From contig VGDM01000004.1 in assembly GCA_016869715.1 (NCBI GenBank), positions 62,001 to 126,000 on the forward strand: a stretch of DNA of 64,000 nucleotides, written 5' to 3'. Of the stretch, positions 8,283-16,634 are shown piece after piece. The translations under genes and the position numbers were made by a program. Origin of the DNA: Alphaproteobacteria bacterium. Lineage in GTDB: Bacteria; Pseudomonadota; Alphaproteobacteria; Acetobacterales; Acetobacteraceae. The notes under the pieces were generated by a model that was given only the letters and a program-made list of their open reading frames with translations, was not told where the DNA came from and searched no databases. The stretch's first letter is position 1; each line of letters starts with the position of its first letter.

Positions 8283-9244
8283 TACATCTGTTCCTTATTG
8301 CGACGGGTGACGCCACGCAGCACGAAAAAGGCGCAAATGGCAAGGATCGGGAACATGAATAGGCTGATCGATGCGCCGCGCGGGATATTGCCGGAGAGGA
8401 TCCCAACCTGGAAGGCGTAGGACGCAAAGACATGCGTCAGGTCACGCGGCCCGCCATTCGTCAGCACGCGCACAATATCGTAATTGGCAAAGGTGACGAT
8501 CAGGCTGAACAGCACGGTGATGGAAATGATATTTGCCATCATCGGCAGGGTCACATAGCGCAGCCGCTGCCAGCTTGTCGCACCATCAATCGCCGCAGCC
8601 TCATAAAGCTGTTCCGGCACGGATTTCAGCGCAGCCAGATACATGATCATGAAAAAGGGCGCACCATACCAGACATTGACAATAATGATGGAAAGCCGTG
8701 CCCACCATTTCTCGCCCAGCCAGGGCACTGCCGGAATGCCAAAAACCTGAAACAGCCAATTGATGGATGAATAGGCAGGGTCAAACATCCACCACCAGCC
8801 AAGCGTGGACAGTGCCGGCGGGATGACCCAGGGGACCAGCAGCATGCCACGCCATTTCCGCTGCCCCTTGGACGGGATGTGGTGCAGCATATGCGCGAGC
8901 CAAAAGCCGATCAGCGCCTTCAGGATCACCGCGGTGATGGCGAAAATGCAGGACTGCCAAGCAACGGCCCAGAATGTTTCGCTTTCGAGCAGAATCTCGA
9001 AATTGCCAAGCCCGGTCGGCAGCCATTCGCCTTCCATGAAGCCGGTCATGCGGCGATTGAGCGTGGAAAGGTAAATCCCGTAAGCGGCCGGATAGGCCAC
9101 CAGGCCAATGATCACCACCAGCAAGGGTGTGGTCATCAGCACGGCAATTGTCGAACGCCGCCGCGCCACGCGTTGCAGGCTTGAAGCACGCCCTGATCCT
9201 GGTGCAGAAGGCATGATTGGCGCCGTTGTGGCGTCAGCGGCCAT
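8282..9244 (-). CDS. ABC transporter permease, MalF type
   Basis: This 320-aa permease is the partner of the MalG-type subunit. An N-terminal basic stretch precedes the first helix (TIAVLMTTPLLVVIIGLVAY), six transmembrane segments follow, and the EAA motif appears as YEAAAIDGATSWQRL. It lies 58 bases downstream of the binding-protein gene, separated from it by a GC hairpin. It overlaps the next permease by one base, so both are translated from one mRNA. Confidence 0.93.
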   Translation of the reverse strand: MAADATTAPIMPSAPGSGRASSLQRVARRRSTIAVLMTTPLLVVIIGLVAYPAAYGIYLSTLNRRMTGFMEGEWLPTGLGNFEILLESETFWAVAWQSCIFAITAVILKALIGFWLAHMLHHIPSKGQRKWRGMLLVPWVIPPALSTLGWWWMFDPAYSSINWLFQVFGIPAVPWLGEKWWARLSIIIVNVWYGAPFFMIMYLAALKSVPEQLYEAAAIDGATSWQRLRYVTLPMMANIISITVLFSLIVTFANYDIVRVLTNGGPRDLTHVFASYAFQVGILSGNIPRGASISLFMFPILAICAFFVLRGVTRRNKEQM

Positions 9245-9258
9245 GGTCTGAACCTTTC

Positions 9259-9294
9259 CTGAAGAGAAAGACGGGCGGCGCGGGGCCGCCCGTC
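9259..9294 (-). terminator. stem-loop attenuator between binding protein and permeases
   Basis: A perfect 10-bp stem GACGGGCGGC/GCCGCCCGTC with a five-base loop occupies 9270-9294. On the transcribed minus strand it is followed by CTTTCTCTTC, a broken U-rich tract. Such partial terminators or 3'-stabilising hairpins after the binding-protein gene are common in ABC operons and raise binding protein relative to membrane subunits. Confidence 0.55.
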
Positions 9295-9302
9295 ATGCGC
9301 GG

Positions 9303-10658
9303 TCAGCCGCCGCGGCGGATGGTGTTGAGCTCACGCTCCACCCAGCCAAGCGCCTGATCCACGGATTCACCACCCTGCACGATACGAGCAATGAGCTTGG
9401 TATTCAGGCCCTGATTATACATCTGCACCGCCATCGCCGCTGGCGCGGGCGCCATGGCGATGGAGGTGCGTGCGTTATGATGCGCGCGCACCGGGTAGTT
9501 ATAGACTGAACCCACCGGCGGGCCTTCGGTTTCCCAAACCTTGAAGTCCGACATGCTGGTGAAGGGCGGAATATCATAGCCATTGGAACCATTGGTCTGG
9601 CGTTCCGCCTGCGCACGATCAGACAGCCATTCCAGGAAGGCCTTGGCCGCGCCCTTGTTGCGGCTGAAATTCCAGATGCCCCAGAAATAGGGCAGATAGG
9701 CCGAGAAGCGACCTTCCGGCCCGGCGGGCATCGGCACGGTCCAGCAGTTTTCCGCAACCTGCGGCGCATCGCGCTTTGCCACCGCCCAGGCTGAGGGCGG
9801 GTTGAAGATCAGCGCCGAACGGCCGGAAATCAGTGCGCGGTTATTGCCGCCATCATCCCAAGCCCAGACATCATTGGGCAGGAAGCGGCTGATGCGGGCG
9901 CACATTTCCACCGCCGCACGCAGCTTGGCATTGTTGCGCACCGTCACCGCGCCTTTGTCATCCATCATGAAGGCGCCATAGGATTCGAAAAGGGCACCGA
10001 CCCAATCCACCGCATCGGTAAAGCTGCCCATGGGCAGGCCGAAGGGGAAGCCGGCCCTGTGGCAAGCTTCCGCGGCACGGGCGAAGGTTTCCCAATTCCA
10101 TGTATCGGCGCCGGGGCCGCGCTGATTCCTGGCCGGCCACATGGCGCGAATGTCAATGCCGGCATGCTGCTGCAGCAGGTCAAACCGTACGCAGGCAGGC
10201 TTCAACTGCGTGCCGGCTACGGCCGGGATCGCCACCCAGGTACCTGCGGGCTTGCCCAGATATTCGGCGGCCGGGGTGACCGCGCCATATTTCTGGATCA
10301 GGTTGCGCACCACATCATCCACCGGCTCCAGGGAGCGCTGATGGTTGCTCGGCTCCCAGGTTGGGAAGGACATCAGATCATAGCCGGTGCGTGATTGCGC
10401 CTGGGCATTGATGGTCAGCAGAATCTGGTTGCCATTAGAGGTTACCACATCCATCTGCACGTCAACGCGATTGGCCTGGCCCCATTCGGCGCAAAGCTGG
10501 CGCATCACCACATTGCCATTGGGCACCCAATGGTCCCAAAAGCCGCAGCGGAGCGTGCCGCCCGTGCCTTGGGCATGGACCATGGGGGCTGAAAGGACGC
10601 CCGCCGCGGCCACCCCGGCCCCGGAGCGCAAAAGCGTACGCCGTTTGATATCTGCCAT
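9303..10658 (-). CDS. Tat-exported extracellular solute-binding protein of the ABC importer
   Basis: This 451-aa protein belongs to the family 1 (sugar/polyol) solute-binding proteins. The N-terminus KRRTLLRSGAGVAAAGVLSA followed by PMVHAQ is a twin-arginine signal with an AxA-type cleavage site, so the protein is exported folded to the periplasm. The mature part has the usual features of this group, including SGRSALIFNPPSAWA and a late SDRAQAERQ segment. It is first in the operon, with a hairpin after it and a 191-bp divergent region before it. Specificity is unknown. Confidence 0.9.
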   Translation of the reverse strand: MADIKRRTLLRSGAGVAAAGVLSAPMVHAQGTGGTLRCGFWDHWVPNGNVVMRQLCAEWGQANRVDVQMDVVTSNGNQILLTINAQAQSRTGYDLMSFPTWEPSNHQRSLEPVDDVVRNLIQKYGAVTPAAEYLGKPAGTWVAIPAVAGTQLKPACVRFDLLQQHAGIDIRAMWPARNQRGPGADTWNWETFARAAEACHRAGFPFGLPMGSFTDAVDWVGALFESYGAFMMDDKGAVTVRNNAKLRAAVEMCARISRFLPNDVWAWDDGGNNRALISGRSALIFNPPSAWAVAKRDAPQVAENCWTVPMPAGPEGRFSAYLPYFWGIWNFSRNKGAAKAFLEWLSDRAQAERQTNGSNGYDIPPFTSMSDFKVWETEGPPVGSVYNYPVRAHHNARTSIAMAPAPAAMAVQMYNQGLNTKLIARIVQGGESVDQALGWVERELNTIRRGG

Positions 10659-10849
10659 CTTGGGAATCCTCCGCTTTATTCGTTGTTTGTCGCATCCCAG
10701 ACCGAGGCCCGGTCGAGGCGAGCGGCAGGTTAGGCAAGGATTTGTGACCTTTGCAACCGGTATTGTGATGCAGGGGGTCGCCCCGGGCTGGCGCGGCGGC
10801 CCAAACTCGGCTTCAAACCTCGAGAGAGCCCAGCACCAGGACCAATGGC
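10659..10849. promoter_or_regulatory. divergent intergenic region, ABC operon / gshB
   Basis: This 191-bp gap lies between the minus-strand binding-protein gene and plus-strand gshB, so it should carry both promoters. An AGGATTCC-like purine stretch just left of the binding-protein start is its likely ribosome site. I see no coding potential and no confident operator. Confidence 0.35.
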
Positions 10850-11800
10850 ATGACCACTTCGCTGCGCGTCGCTATCCAGATGGACCCGATCGAGACCATC
10901 AACATCGATGGTGATTCCACCTTCGCCCTTATGCTGGAGGCCCAGGCCCGGGGCCACAAGCTCTGGCATTACCATGTGCGCGATCTGGCGCTGCGCGGCG
11001 GGCGCGTAAGTGCCTGGGCGCGGCCCATCACGCTCCGGCGCGAATACGGCAATCATTTCACCTTCGGGGCAGAGGTGGAATTGGACCTGGGCCGTGATAA
11101 CGATGTGGTGCTGATGCGCCAGGACCCACCCTTTGACATGGGCTACATCACGGCCACGCATATCCTGGAACATATCCACCCGAAAACGCTTGTGGTGAAC
11201 GACCCGGCGCAGGTGCGCAATGCGCCAGAAAAGCTGTTCGTCACCCATTTCCCGGATTTGATGCCGGCAACGCTGGTGACCGCAGATCGCCGCCGTATCG
11301 TTGCCTTCCGGGCGGAGCATGGCGATATCATTGTGAAGCCGCTATTTGGTAATGGTGGCGCGGGCGTGTTTCACCTCCGCGCCGATGATCCGAACATGAA
11401 TGCGCTGGTGGAGCTTTTCGCGGAACGCTCGCGCGAACCGCTCATGATCCAGCAATACCTGCCCGCCGTGCGGGAAGGCGATAAGCGCATCATTCTGGTG
11501 GATGGTGTTGCCATGGGCGGCATCAATCGCGTGCCGGCGGTGGGTGAGGCGCGGTCCAATATGCATGTCGGTGGCAGGCCAGAACCGACCAAGCTGACCG
11601 AGCGAGAGCGCGAGATTTGCGCGCGCATTGGGCCGGAATTGAAGGCGCGCGGGATGATTTTTGTCGGCATTGATGTGATTGGCGGCTACCTCACTGAAAT
11701 CAACGTCACCAGCCCGACCGGCCTGCAGGAATTGGCGCGATTTGATGGCGTGTTTCTGGAACGCGCCATCTGGGACGCGATTGAAGCGAAAAGGCGCTGA
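10850..11800 (+). CDS. gshB: glutathione synthetase
   Basis: This 316-aa ATP-grasp enzyme ligates glycine to gamma-glutamylcysteine. The N-terminal domain reads [20 protein letters not shown], matching the GshB start; [20 protein letters not shown] and the ATP-binding [15 protein letters not shown] follow, and the C-terminus has [13 protein letters not shown]. Length is normal. A GST gene begins one base after the stop, and with ggt and a C26-type gamma-glutamyl hydrolase nearby this section is rich in glutathione-related functions. No gshA is in the window. Confidence 0.95.
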   Translation: MTTSLRVAIQMDPIETINIDGDSTFALMLEAQARGHKLWHYHVRDLALRGGRVSAWARPITLRREYGNHFTFGAEVELDLGRDNDVVLMRQDPPFDMGYITATHILEHIHPKTLVVNDPAQVRNAPEKLFVTHFPDLMPATLVTADRRRIVAFRAEHGDIIVKPLFGNGGAGVFHLRADDPNMNALVELFAERSREPLMIQQYLPAVREGDKRIILVDGVAMGGINRVPAVGEARSNMHVGGRPEPTKLTEREREICARIGPELKARGMIFVGIDVIGGYLTEINVTSPTGLQELARFDGVFLERAIWDAIEAKRR

Positions 11801-11801
11801 G

Positions 11802-12434
11802 ATGCTCAAACTTTGGGGCCGCACCAATTCGATCAATGTGAAGAAGGTGCTCTGGATGCTCGATGAGATCGGGCAGGCTTATGATCGTGTGGATGCCGGC
11901 ATGGAATATGGCCGGGTGAATGATGCGGATTACCGCGCCATGAACCCGAATGGCCGCGTGCCGACATTGCAAGATGGCGATTTCGTGCTGTGGGAATCAA
12001 ACAGCGTGTTGCGCTATCTGGCTGTGAAAGTCCAAAGCCCGCTTTACCCGGCGGACCCAGCGGCACGCGCTTCGGCGGATCGCTGGATGGATTGGCAGCT
12101 TTCCACACTCGGCCCCGCGGAGCGCAGCCTGTTCTGGGGCCTGGTGCGCACGGCGCCCGAAAAGCGCGACATGGCGCAGATTGATGCGGCAGCAAAGGCC
12201 GCCGGCGAATGCTGGGCCATTCTGGATAGCTGGATCGCGCGCCATGGCGGCCCCTATCTGGATGGCCCCACCATGACCATCGCCGATATTGTTTTGGGCT
12301 GTTACGCGCGGCGCTGGTTTGGCCCGGAAGTGCGCCTGCCTGGCATGCCGGAATTCCCAACCTTGGCGCGCTGGTATGCCAAGCTTGGCGAAAGGCCGGG
12401 CTTTCAACGCTGGCTCGCGCCACCGCTTACTTGA
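11802..12434 (+). CDS. glutathione S-transferase
   Basis: This 210-aa protein has a thioredoxin-like N-terminal domain (MLKLWGRTNSINVKKVLWML) with the Ser/Asn-containing active-site loop, a cis-Pro segment NGRVPTLQDGDFVLWESNSV that binds the gamma-glutamyl moiety, and an all-helical C-terminal domain with the TIADIVLGC capping motif. The start was moved from 11679 to the ATG right after the gshB stop, which matches family length and removes an artefactual N-terminus. Its likely role is conjugation or detoxification; the substrate is unknown. Confidence 0.9.
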   Translation: MLKLWGRTNSINVKKVLWMLDEIGQAYDRVDAGMEYGRVNDADYRAMNPNGRVPTLQDGDFVLWESNSVLRYLAVKVQSPLYPADPAARASADRWMDWQLSTLGPAERSLFWGLVRTAPEKRDMAQIDAAAKAAGECWAILDSWIARHGGPYLDGPTMTIADIVLGCYARRWFGPEVRLPGMPEFPTLARWYAKLGERPGFQRWLAPPLT

Positions 12435-12448
12435 AGGAGACCCCAACC

Positions 12449-12742
12449 ATGCCCGGCTATCTGATCGCCAATCTGAAAGTCACCGACCCTGAAGGGTTTG
12501 AACGTTATCGCGCCGGGGTTCCGGCCGTGATTGCGCAATATGGCGGGCGCTACGCGGTGCGTGGCGGCACCATGGACCGGCTTGAAAATGCCGAGGGCTT
12601 TGATCGCATGGTGGTGTTGGAATTTCCAAGCCTCGATGCTGCCCACGACTTCTATCACAGCCCGGAATACGCGCCGCTGTTGAAACTACGGATTGAAACG
12701 ACGGAAAGCCAGGTGGTGCTGGTGGAAGGGTATTCTCCCTGA
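12449..12742 (+). CDS. DUF1330 family protein
   Basis: This 97-aa protein (MPGYLIANLKVTDPEGFERY) belongs to the DUF1330 family, small dimeric alpha/beta-barrel proteins related to ABM/NIPSNAP folds. Typical features are the early YLIANLKVTD strand, GGRYAVRGG and FPSLDAAHDFYHSPEY. No catalytic role is established for the family. The start is the ATG preceded by GAAGGAGA at 12433-12440, which overlaps the end of the GST gene; the ORF track begins at an upstream TTG. Confidence 0.85.
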   Translation: MPGYLIANLKVTDPEGFERYRAGVPAVIAQYGGRYAVRGGTMDRLENAEGFDRMVVLEFPSLDAAHDFYHSPEYAPLLKLRIETTESQVVLVEGYSP

Positions 12743-12787
12743 AACTTCCGAACGACGAAAAAATCCGCCCGAATCAACCGAATCGCC

Positions 12788-12825
12788 TTGATCCTGCCAC
12801 GGTGCCGCGGAATTATAATATGTTA
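12788..12825 (+). promoter_or_regulatory. candidate promoter giving a leaderless mRNA
   Basis: A consensus -10 TATAAT lies at 12814-12819, and the hydrolase ATG begins at 12825, the expected transcription start. TTGATC at 12788-12793 could be the -35 but the 20-base spacing is long. No Shine-Dalgarno is present before the ATG. Confidence 0.45.
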
Positions 12826-13610
12826 TGCGTCCTCTGATCGGCATTTCCTGCTGCTTAAAACCCTTTGGCATCTTCGGCACGCTCAACCATGCGGCGTCTG
12901 ACAGCTATATCCGCGTGGTGCGCGGCCCGGTCGGGGGCACCCCGGTGCTGCTGCCGGCGGCGGGGGAGGAAGCTGCGCAGGATTACCTCGCCCATATCAA
13001 TGGCCTGCTTCTGACCGGCAGCCGGTCCAATGTCTGGCCCGGCTATTATGATGGCCCGCCCCATGCCGAGGGCACGCCAGAAGATCAGGAACGGGACGCC
13101 ACCACCCTGCCCCTGATCCGCGCCGCCATAGCGGCTGGCATTCCCTTGCTCGCGATTTGTCGCGGCATGCAGGAATTGAATGTGGCGCTTGGCGGCAGCC
13201 TGGATCAGCGCGTGCAGGATCTGCCGGGGCGGATGGATCATTCCACGCCATCGGATCAAAAAATCCCCCTGGTGCGCACCGGCAAGGCGCATCTGGTGCG
13301 GATTCATGGCCAGGGTGCCCTGGCCGCGACGCTGACTGCCGCGTCGAGGGGTGCCGCGCAGCTTGCGGTGAATTCGCTCCATAACCAGGCCGTGCAGCGC
13401 TTGGCGCCGCGCCTGGTCGCAGAAGGCTGGGCGCCGGATGGTACGATTGAAGCCGTTCGTGTGGAAGGTGCGCGCGGCTTCGCAATTGGTGTGCAATGGC
13501 ACCCCGAATATGACTGGGAGCGTGATGCCGATAGCCGCGCCATCTTCGAAGCCTTTGGCCACGCCGCCGCTGCCCATGCCGGGGCGAAGCTTGCTGCCGC
13601 TGCGGAGTGA
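12825..13610 (+). CDS. gamma-glutamyl-gamma-aminobutyrate hydrolase family protein (peptidase C26)
   Basis: This 261-aa protein has a class I glutamine amidotransferase-like fold. The nucleophile is in LLAICRGMQELNVALGG and the catalytic His-Glu pair in GVQWHPEY; the opening RPLIGISCC is typical for PuuD-like enzymes. These hydrolyse gamma-glutamyl amides in polyamine or related catabolism, but no other puu genes are here. The ATG directly follows a TATAAT box without a Shine-Dalgarno, so translation may be leaderless. A strong terminator lies about 155 bases downstream. Confidence 0.9.
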   Translation: MRPLIGISCCLKPFGIFGTLNHAASDSYIRVVRGPVGGTPVLLPAAGEEAAQDYLAHINGLLLTGSRSNVWPGYYDGPPHAEGTPEDQERDATTLPLIRAAIAAGIPLLAICRGMQELNVALGGSLDQRVQDLPGRMDHSTPSDQKIPLVRTGKAHLVRIHGQGALAATLTAASRGAAQLAVNSLHNQAVQRLAPRLVAEGWAPDGTIEAVRVEGARGFAIGVQWHPEYDWERDADSRAIFEAFGHAAAAHAGAKLAAAAE

Positions 13611-13682
13611 CGCGGTTTCTTCACGCGGTAAATTGCGTTTTGGGGCTTTGCTTTTTCGCGGAAATGTTCTAGAAAATCCTTG

Positions 13683-13796
13683 CTGGCCATGGCTTTGCCG
13701 GCGGTCGCGATCCCGGCATCCCCTGCCGGCTCGCCCGACCTTTTCAATCGAAAAATACAAAGTGGCGCCCGGTCACCCCCCTGACCGGGCGTTTTT
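13683..13796 (+). ncRNA. candidate small RNA between C26 hydrolase and FAH gene
   Basis: The 318-base gap 13611-13928 has no coding potential. A possible promoter (TTGCTT at 13648-13653, 16-base spacer, TAGAAA at 13670-13675) would start RNA near 13683. The sequence is rich in self-complementary stretches (GCCGGC twice, GGCCATGGC) and ends in a textbook terminator, predicting a transcript of about 115 nt. It could equally be the 3' UTR of the hydrolase gene. I recognise no known RNA family. Confidence 0.3.
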
Positions 13797-13799
13797 GTT
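13766..13799 (+). terminator. Rho-independent terminator
   Basis: A perfect 10-bp stem CGCCCGGTCA/TGACCGGGCG with a C6 loop is followed immediately by TTTTTGTT. It terminates plus-strand transcription from the hydrolase gene or from the putative small RNA, and separates them from the FAH gene. Confidence 0.85.
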
Positions 13800-13928
13800 G
13801 GGGCGGAATCTCGGTGCCTCAGACAGATGCGTCGTCACCCTCAGGTAACACACAAAGCACCAGCCCTGGCTTCCGGCAGCCCCCGGCTGGGGCTATAGCG
13901 GCCCGAAATGCCCGAAGAGGTCGCCCAG

Positions 13929-14615
13929 ATGGTTTCCTATGTCTTTCCGCCCCCGCCCGTCGCCGCGCTGCCGATCAAGGGCAGTGATGCGCTTTTCCCG
14001 GTGCGTCGGATTTTCTGCGTGGGCCGCAATTACGCCGAACACGCGATTGAAATGGGCAGCGACCCGACGCGCGAACCGCCCTTCTATTTCGCGAAGCCTG
14101 CCGATTCCGTGGTGATCAATGGCGCGGATATGCCCTACCCATCCGTCACCAAATCGCTGCATCATGAAATGGAACTGGTGGTCGCCATCGGGCGCGGCGG
14201 GCGCAATATCGCCGTGGAGGATGCGCTGTCCCATGTCTGGGGCTATTGCGCCGGCTTGGATATGACCCGACGCGACATCCAGAATGAGGCGAAAAAGACC
14301 GGCCGCCCCTGGGATATGGGCAAGGGCTTCGACAAATCCGCGCCCATGGGCCTGCTGGTGCCCGCTGCCGGCGTGAACCCGGCCAAGGGCAAGATTGAGC
14401 TCAAGGTGAATGACAAGGTCACGCAGATTTCTGACCTTTCCAAGCTGATCTGGTCCGTCCCTGAAGTCATCGCCAATCTGTCGGAATTGGCGGAATTGGC
14501 GCCGGGCGATCTGATCATGACCGGCACGCCCGAAGGGGTGGCTGCCGTAGTGCGCGGCGATGTGCTGGAAGGTTTTGTGGAAGGTGTGGGCGATATCCGC
14601 ACGAAGATCATCTGA
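13929..14615 (+). CDS. fumarylacetoacetate hydrolase family protein (fumarylpyruvate hydrolase-like)
   Basis: This 228-aa FAH-fold protein starts MVSYVFPPPPVAALPIKGSD, resembling the NagK/YcgM subgroup. Motifs are FCVGRNYAEH, metal-binding LHHEMELVVAIG, GLDMTRRDIQ and MTGTPEGVAAV. The family hydrolyses C-C bonds of acylpyruvates or related 2-oxo acids in aromatic or keto-acid catabolism. Start 13929 is preferred to 13908 because GAAGAGG precedes it at proper spacing and homologues begin here. It is followed by radA with a short gap, probably by chance rather than function. Confidence 0.85.
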   Translation: MVSYVFPPPPVAALPIKGSDALFPVRRIFCVGRNYAEHAIEMGSDPTREPPFYFAKPADSVVINGADMPYPSVTKSLHHEMELVVAIGRGGRNIAVEDALSHVWGYCAGLDMTRRDIQNEAKKTGRPWDMGKGFDKSAPMGLLVPAAGVNPAKGKIELKVNDKVTQISDLSKLIWSVPEVIANLSELAELAPGDLIMTGTPEGVAAVVRGDVLEGFVEGVGDIRTKII

Positions 14616-14632
14616 TCCGCGTGCGCGCTCGA

Positions 14633-16036
14633 ATGGCCAAGGATCGCAGCCGTTTCGTCTGCCAGGCCTGCGGGGCAGTCAGCCCCAAATGGCAGGGGCG
14701 CTGCGACGCCTGTGGCGAATGGAATACGCTGATCGAGGAAACCACCGCCCCGCGCGGTCCCGGCCCCGCCGCCAAGACTGCTGGCGGGCGGCGCGTTGAA
14801 TTTGTTGGCCTGAAGGGGGAGAGCGCGCCCCCGCCGCGTATCGTCACCGCCATTGCGGAACTGGACCGCGTTTTGGGTGGCGGCTTTGTGCCCGCTTCCG
14901 CCGTGCTGGTGGGCGGTGACCCCGGCATCGGCAAATCCACCATATTGTTGCAAGCGGCGGCACGCTTGGCCTCTGGTGGGCGGCGGGTGCTTTACATCTC
15001 GGGCGAAGAGGCGGTGGAGCAGGTCAGGCTGCGCGCCGCGCGGCTTGGGCTTTCCGATAGCCCCATGGAATTGGCCGCCGCTTCAGCGCTGCGCGATATT
15101 GGCGCCAGCCTGGAACAGGAAACCGATGCCGCGCTGGTGGTGATGGATTCGATCCAGACCGTGTGGTTGGATGCGCTGGATTCCGCCCCGGGCACGGTGG
15201 CGCAGGTGCGCGCCTGCGCCACCGAGTTGATCCGCCTCGCGAAATCGCGTTGTTTTGCGCTGGTGCTGGTCGGGCATGTCACCAAGGAAGGCACGCTGGC
15301 CGGGCCGCGTGTACTGGAACACATGGTGGATGCGACGCTCTATTTCGAAGGCGATCGCGGGCATCAATTCCGCATCCTGCGCGCGGTGAAAAACCGCTTT
15401 GGCGCCACGGACGAGATTGGTGTGTTTGAGATGACCGATCGCGGCCTGGTGGAAGTGGCCAATCCATCCGCCCTGTTTTTGGCGGAACGCCGCGGCAATG
15501 TCTCCGGCTCGGCGGTATTTGCCGGCATTGAAGGCACGCGCCCGGTGCTGGTCGAAATTCAGGCGCTGCTTTCACTTTCTTCGGGCGGGTCGCCGCGCCG
15601 GCAGGTGGTGGGCTGGGATTCCGGCCGGCTTTCCATGCTTCTCGCGGTGCTGGAAGCGCGGTGCGGCCTCAGCCTCGGGCAGAATGATGTCTATCTGAAT
15701 ATCGCGGGCGGTTTGCGCATTACCGAACCGGCAGCGGATTTGGCGGTGGCAGCGGCGCTGATCTCGGCGGCGACGGATCGGCCCACGGATTCGGGCGCGG
15801 TGTATTTTGGCGAGGTCGGGCTCTCGGGTGAGGTGCGGCAGGTTTCGCAAGCCGAGTCGCGTCTGCGAGAAGCGGCGAAGCTTGGCTTCACTGCCGCCAC
15901 CCTGCCGCGCCGGATTGCGCGTGGCGGGCGCGCGGCGGCAGCAACGGAAGGGCTGGGCCTGTCGGAAATCGGCCATTTGACCGATCTGGTGGCACGCTTT
16001 GCGGAAAGGACCTTGCCCGCGAAGGGCAAGGCGTGA
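14633..16036 (+). CDS. radA: DNA repair protein RadA
   Basis: This 467-aa protein has the full RadA/Sms architecture: a C4 zinc finger (C10, C13, C24, C27), RecA-like ATPase with Walker A GGDPGIGKST at about 94-103, the RadA-specific KNRFGATDEIGVFEM motif and a C-terminal Lon-protease-like domain (DRPTDSGAVYFGEVGLSGEV). It processes recombination intermediates as a branch-migration helicase. The ATG at MAKDRSRF was chosen over an upstream GTG in the track. It is followed by cvpA-purF on the same strand. Confidence 0.95.
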   Translation: MAKDRSRFVCQACGAVSPKWQGRCDACGEWNTLIEETTAPRGPGPAAKTAGGRRVEFVGLKGESAPPPRIVTAIAELDRVLGGGFVPASAVLVGGDPGIGKSTILLQAAARLASGGRRVLYISGEEAVEQVRLRAARLGLSDSPMELAAASALRDIGASLEQETDAALVVMDSIQTVWLDALDSAPGTVAQVRACATELIRLAKSRCFALVLVGHVTKEGTLAGPRVLEHMVDATLYFEGDRGHQFRILRAVKNRFGATDEIGVFEMTDRGLVEVANPSALFLAERRGNVSGSAVFAGIEGTRPVLVEIQALLSLSSGGSPRRQVVGWDSGRLSMLLAVLEARCGLSLGQNDVYLNIAGGLRITEPAADLAVAAALISAATDRPTDSGAVYFGEVGLSGEVRQVSQAESRLREAAKLGFTAATLPRRIARGGRAAAATEGLGLSEIGHLTDLVARFAERTLPAKGKA

Positions 16037-16069
16037 CGCGCCCGCCTGCCAGGGCTATAGAGACCAGCG

Positions 16070-16627
16070 ATGAATTGGGTTGATGTCATTCTGCTGGGGG
16101 TGATTGCCTTGTCGGCGATCCTCGCCTTTTTCCATGGGCTGGTGCGCGAAGCGCTGGGCGTGGCGGGCTGGGTTGGCGCGGCGGTGGTCGCCCTGCTGGC
16201 GCGGAAGGAGGTTCAGCCCTTCCTCGACCCCTATTTCACGCCGCCCTGGCTTTCGGAAGCGATTGGCGCTGGCGTGGTGTTTCTGGTGGCGCTGGTTGTC
16301 TTCAAGCTGATGATCAATGCGGTGGCGGATCGTGTACAGGAGTCCGCTTTGGGCGGCGTTGATCGCGTGCTTGGCTTGGTTTTTGGCGCAGCGCGTGGCG
16401 CTTTTCTGCTGGTGGTCGCCTATATCGTCGCCGGATTGCTGCTGCCCGGCGAACGCTGGCCGGAACCGGTGCTGGAAGCCCGTGCTCTGCCCCTACTTTC
16501 GCAAGGCGCGCATCGGGTGATTGAAATCATGCCGGCGGAATATCGCCCGCGGCTGAATGAACCGCCCTTGCCGCGTTCGCCCACGGTTGAAGAATTGCTA
16601 CGCCCCCCCGCGCGCAGCCGAAATTGA
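16070..16627 (+). CDS. cvpA: CvpA family membrane protein
   Basis: This 185-aa inner-membrane protein has four hydrophobic helices, the first starting MNWVDVILLGVIALSAILAF, plus the family feature GLVREALGVAGWVGA. A short hydrophilic proline-rich tail follows. CvpA affects colicin V export and envelope homeostasis in enterobacteria; its molecular activity is not settled. Location eight bases before purF reproduces the widespread cvpA-purF pair and supports the call. Confidence 0.9.
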   Translation: MNWVDVILLGVIALSAILAFFHGLVREALGVAGWVGAAVVALLARKEVQPFLDPYFTPPWLSEAIGAGVVFLVALVVFKLMINAVADRVQESALGGVDRVLGLVFGAARGAFLLVVAYIVAGLLLPGERWPEPVLEARALPLLSQGAHRVIEIMPAEYRPRLNEPPLPRSPTVEELLRPPARSRN

Positions 16628-16634
16628 GGTTACC

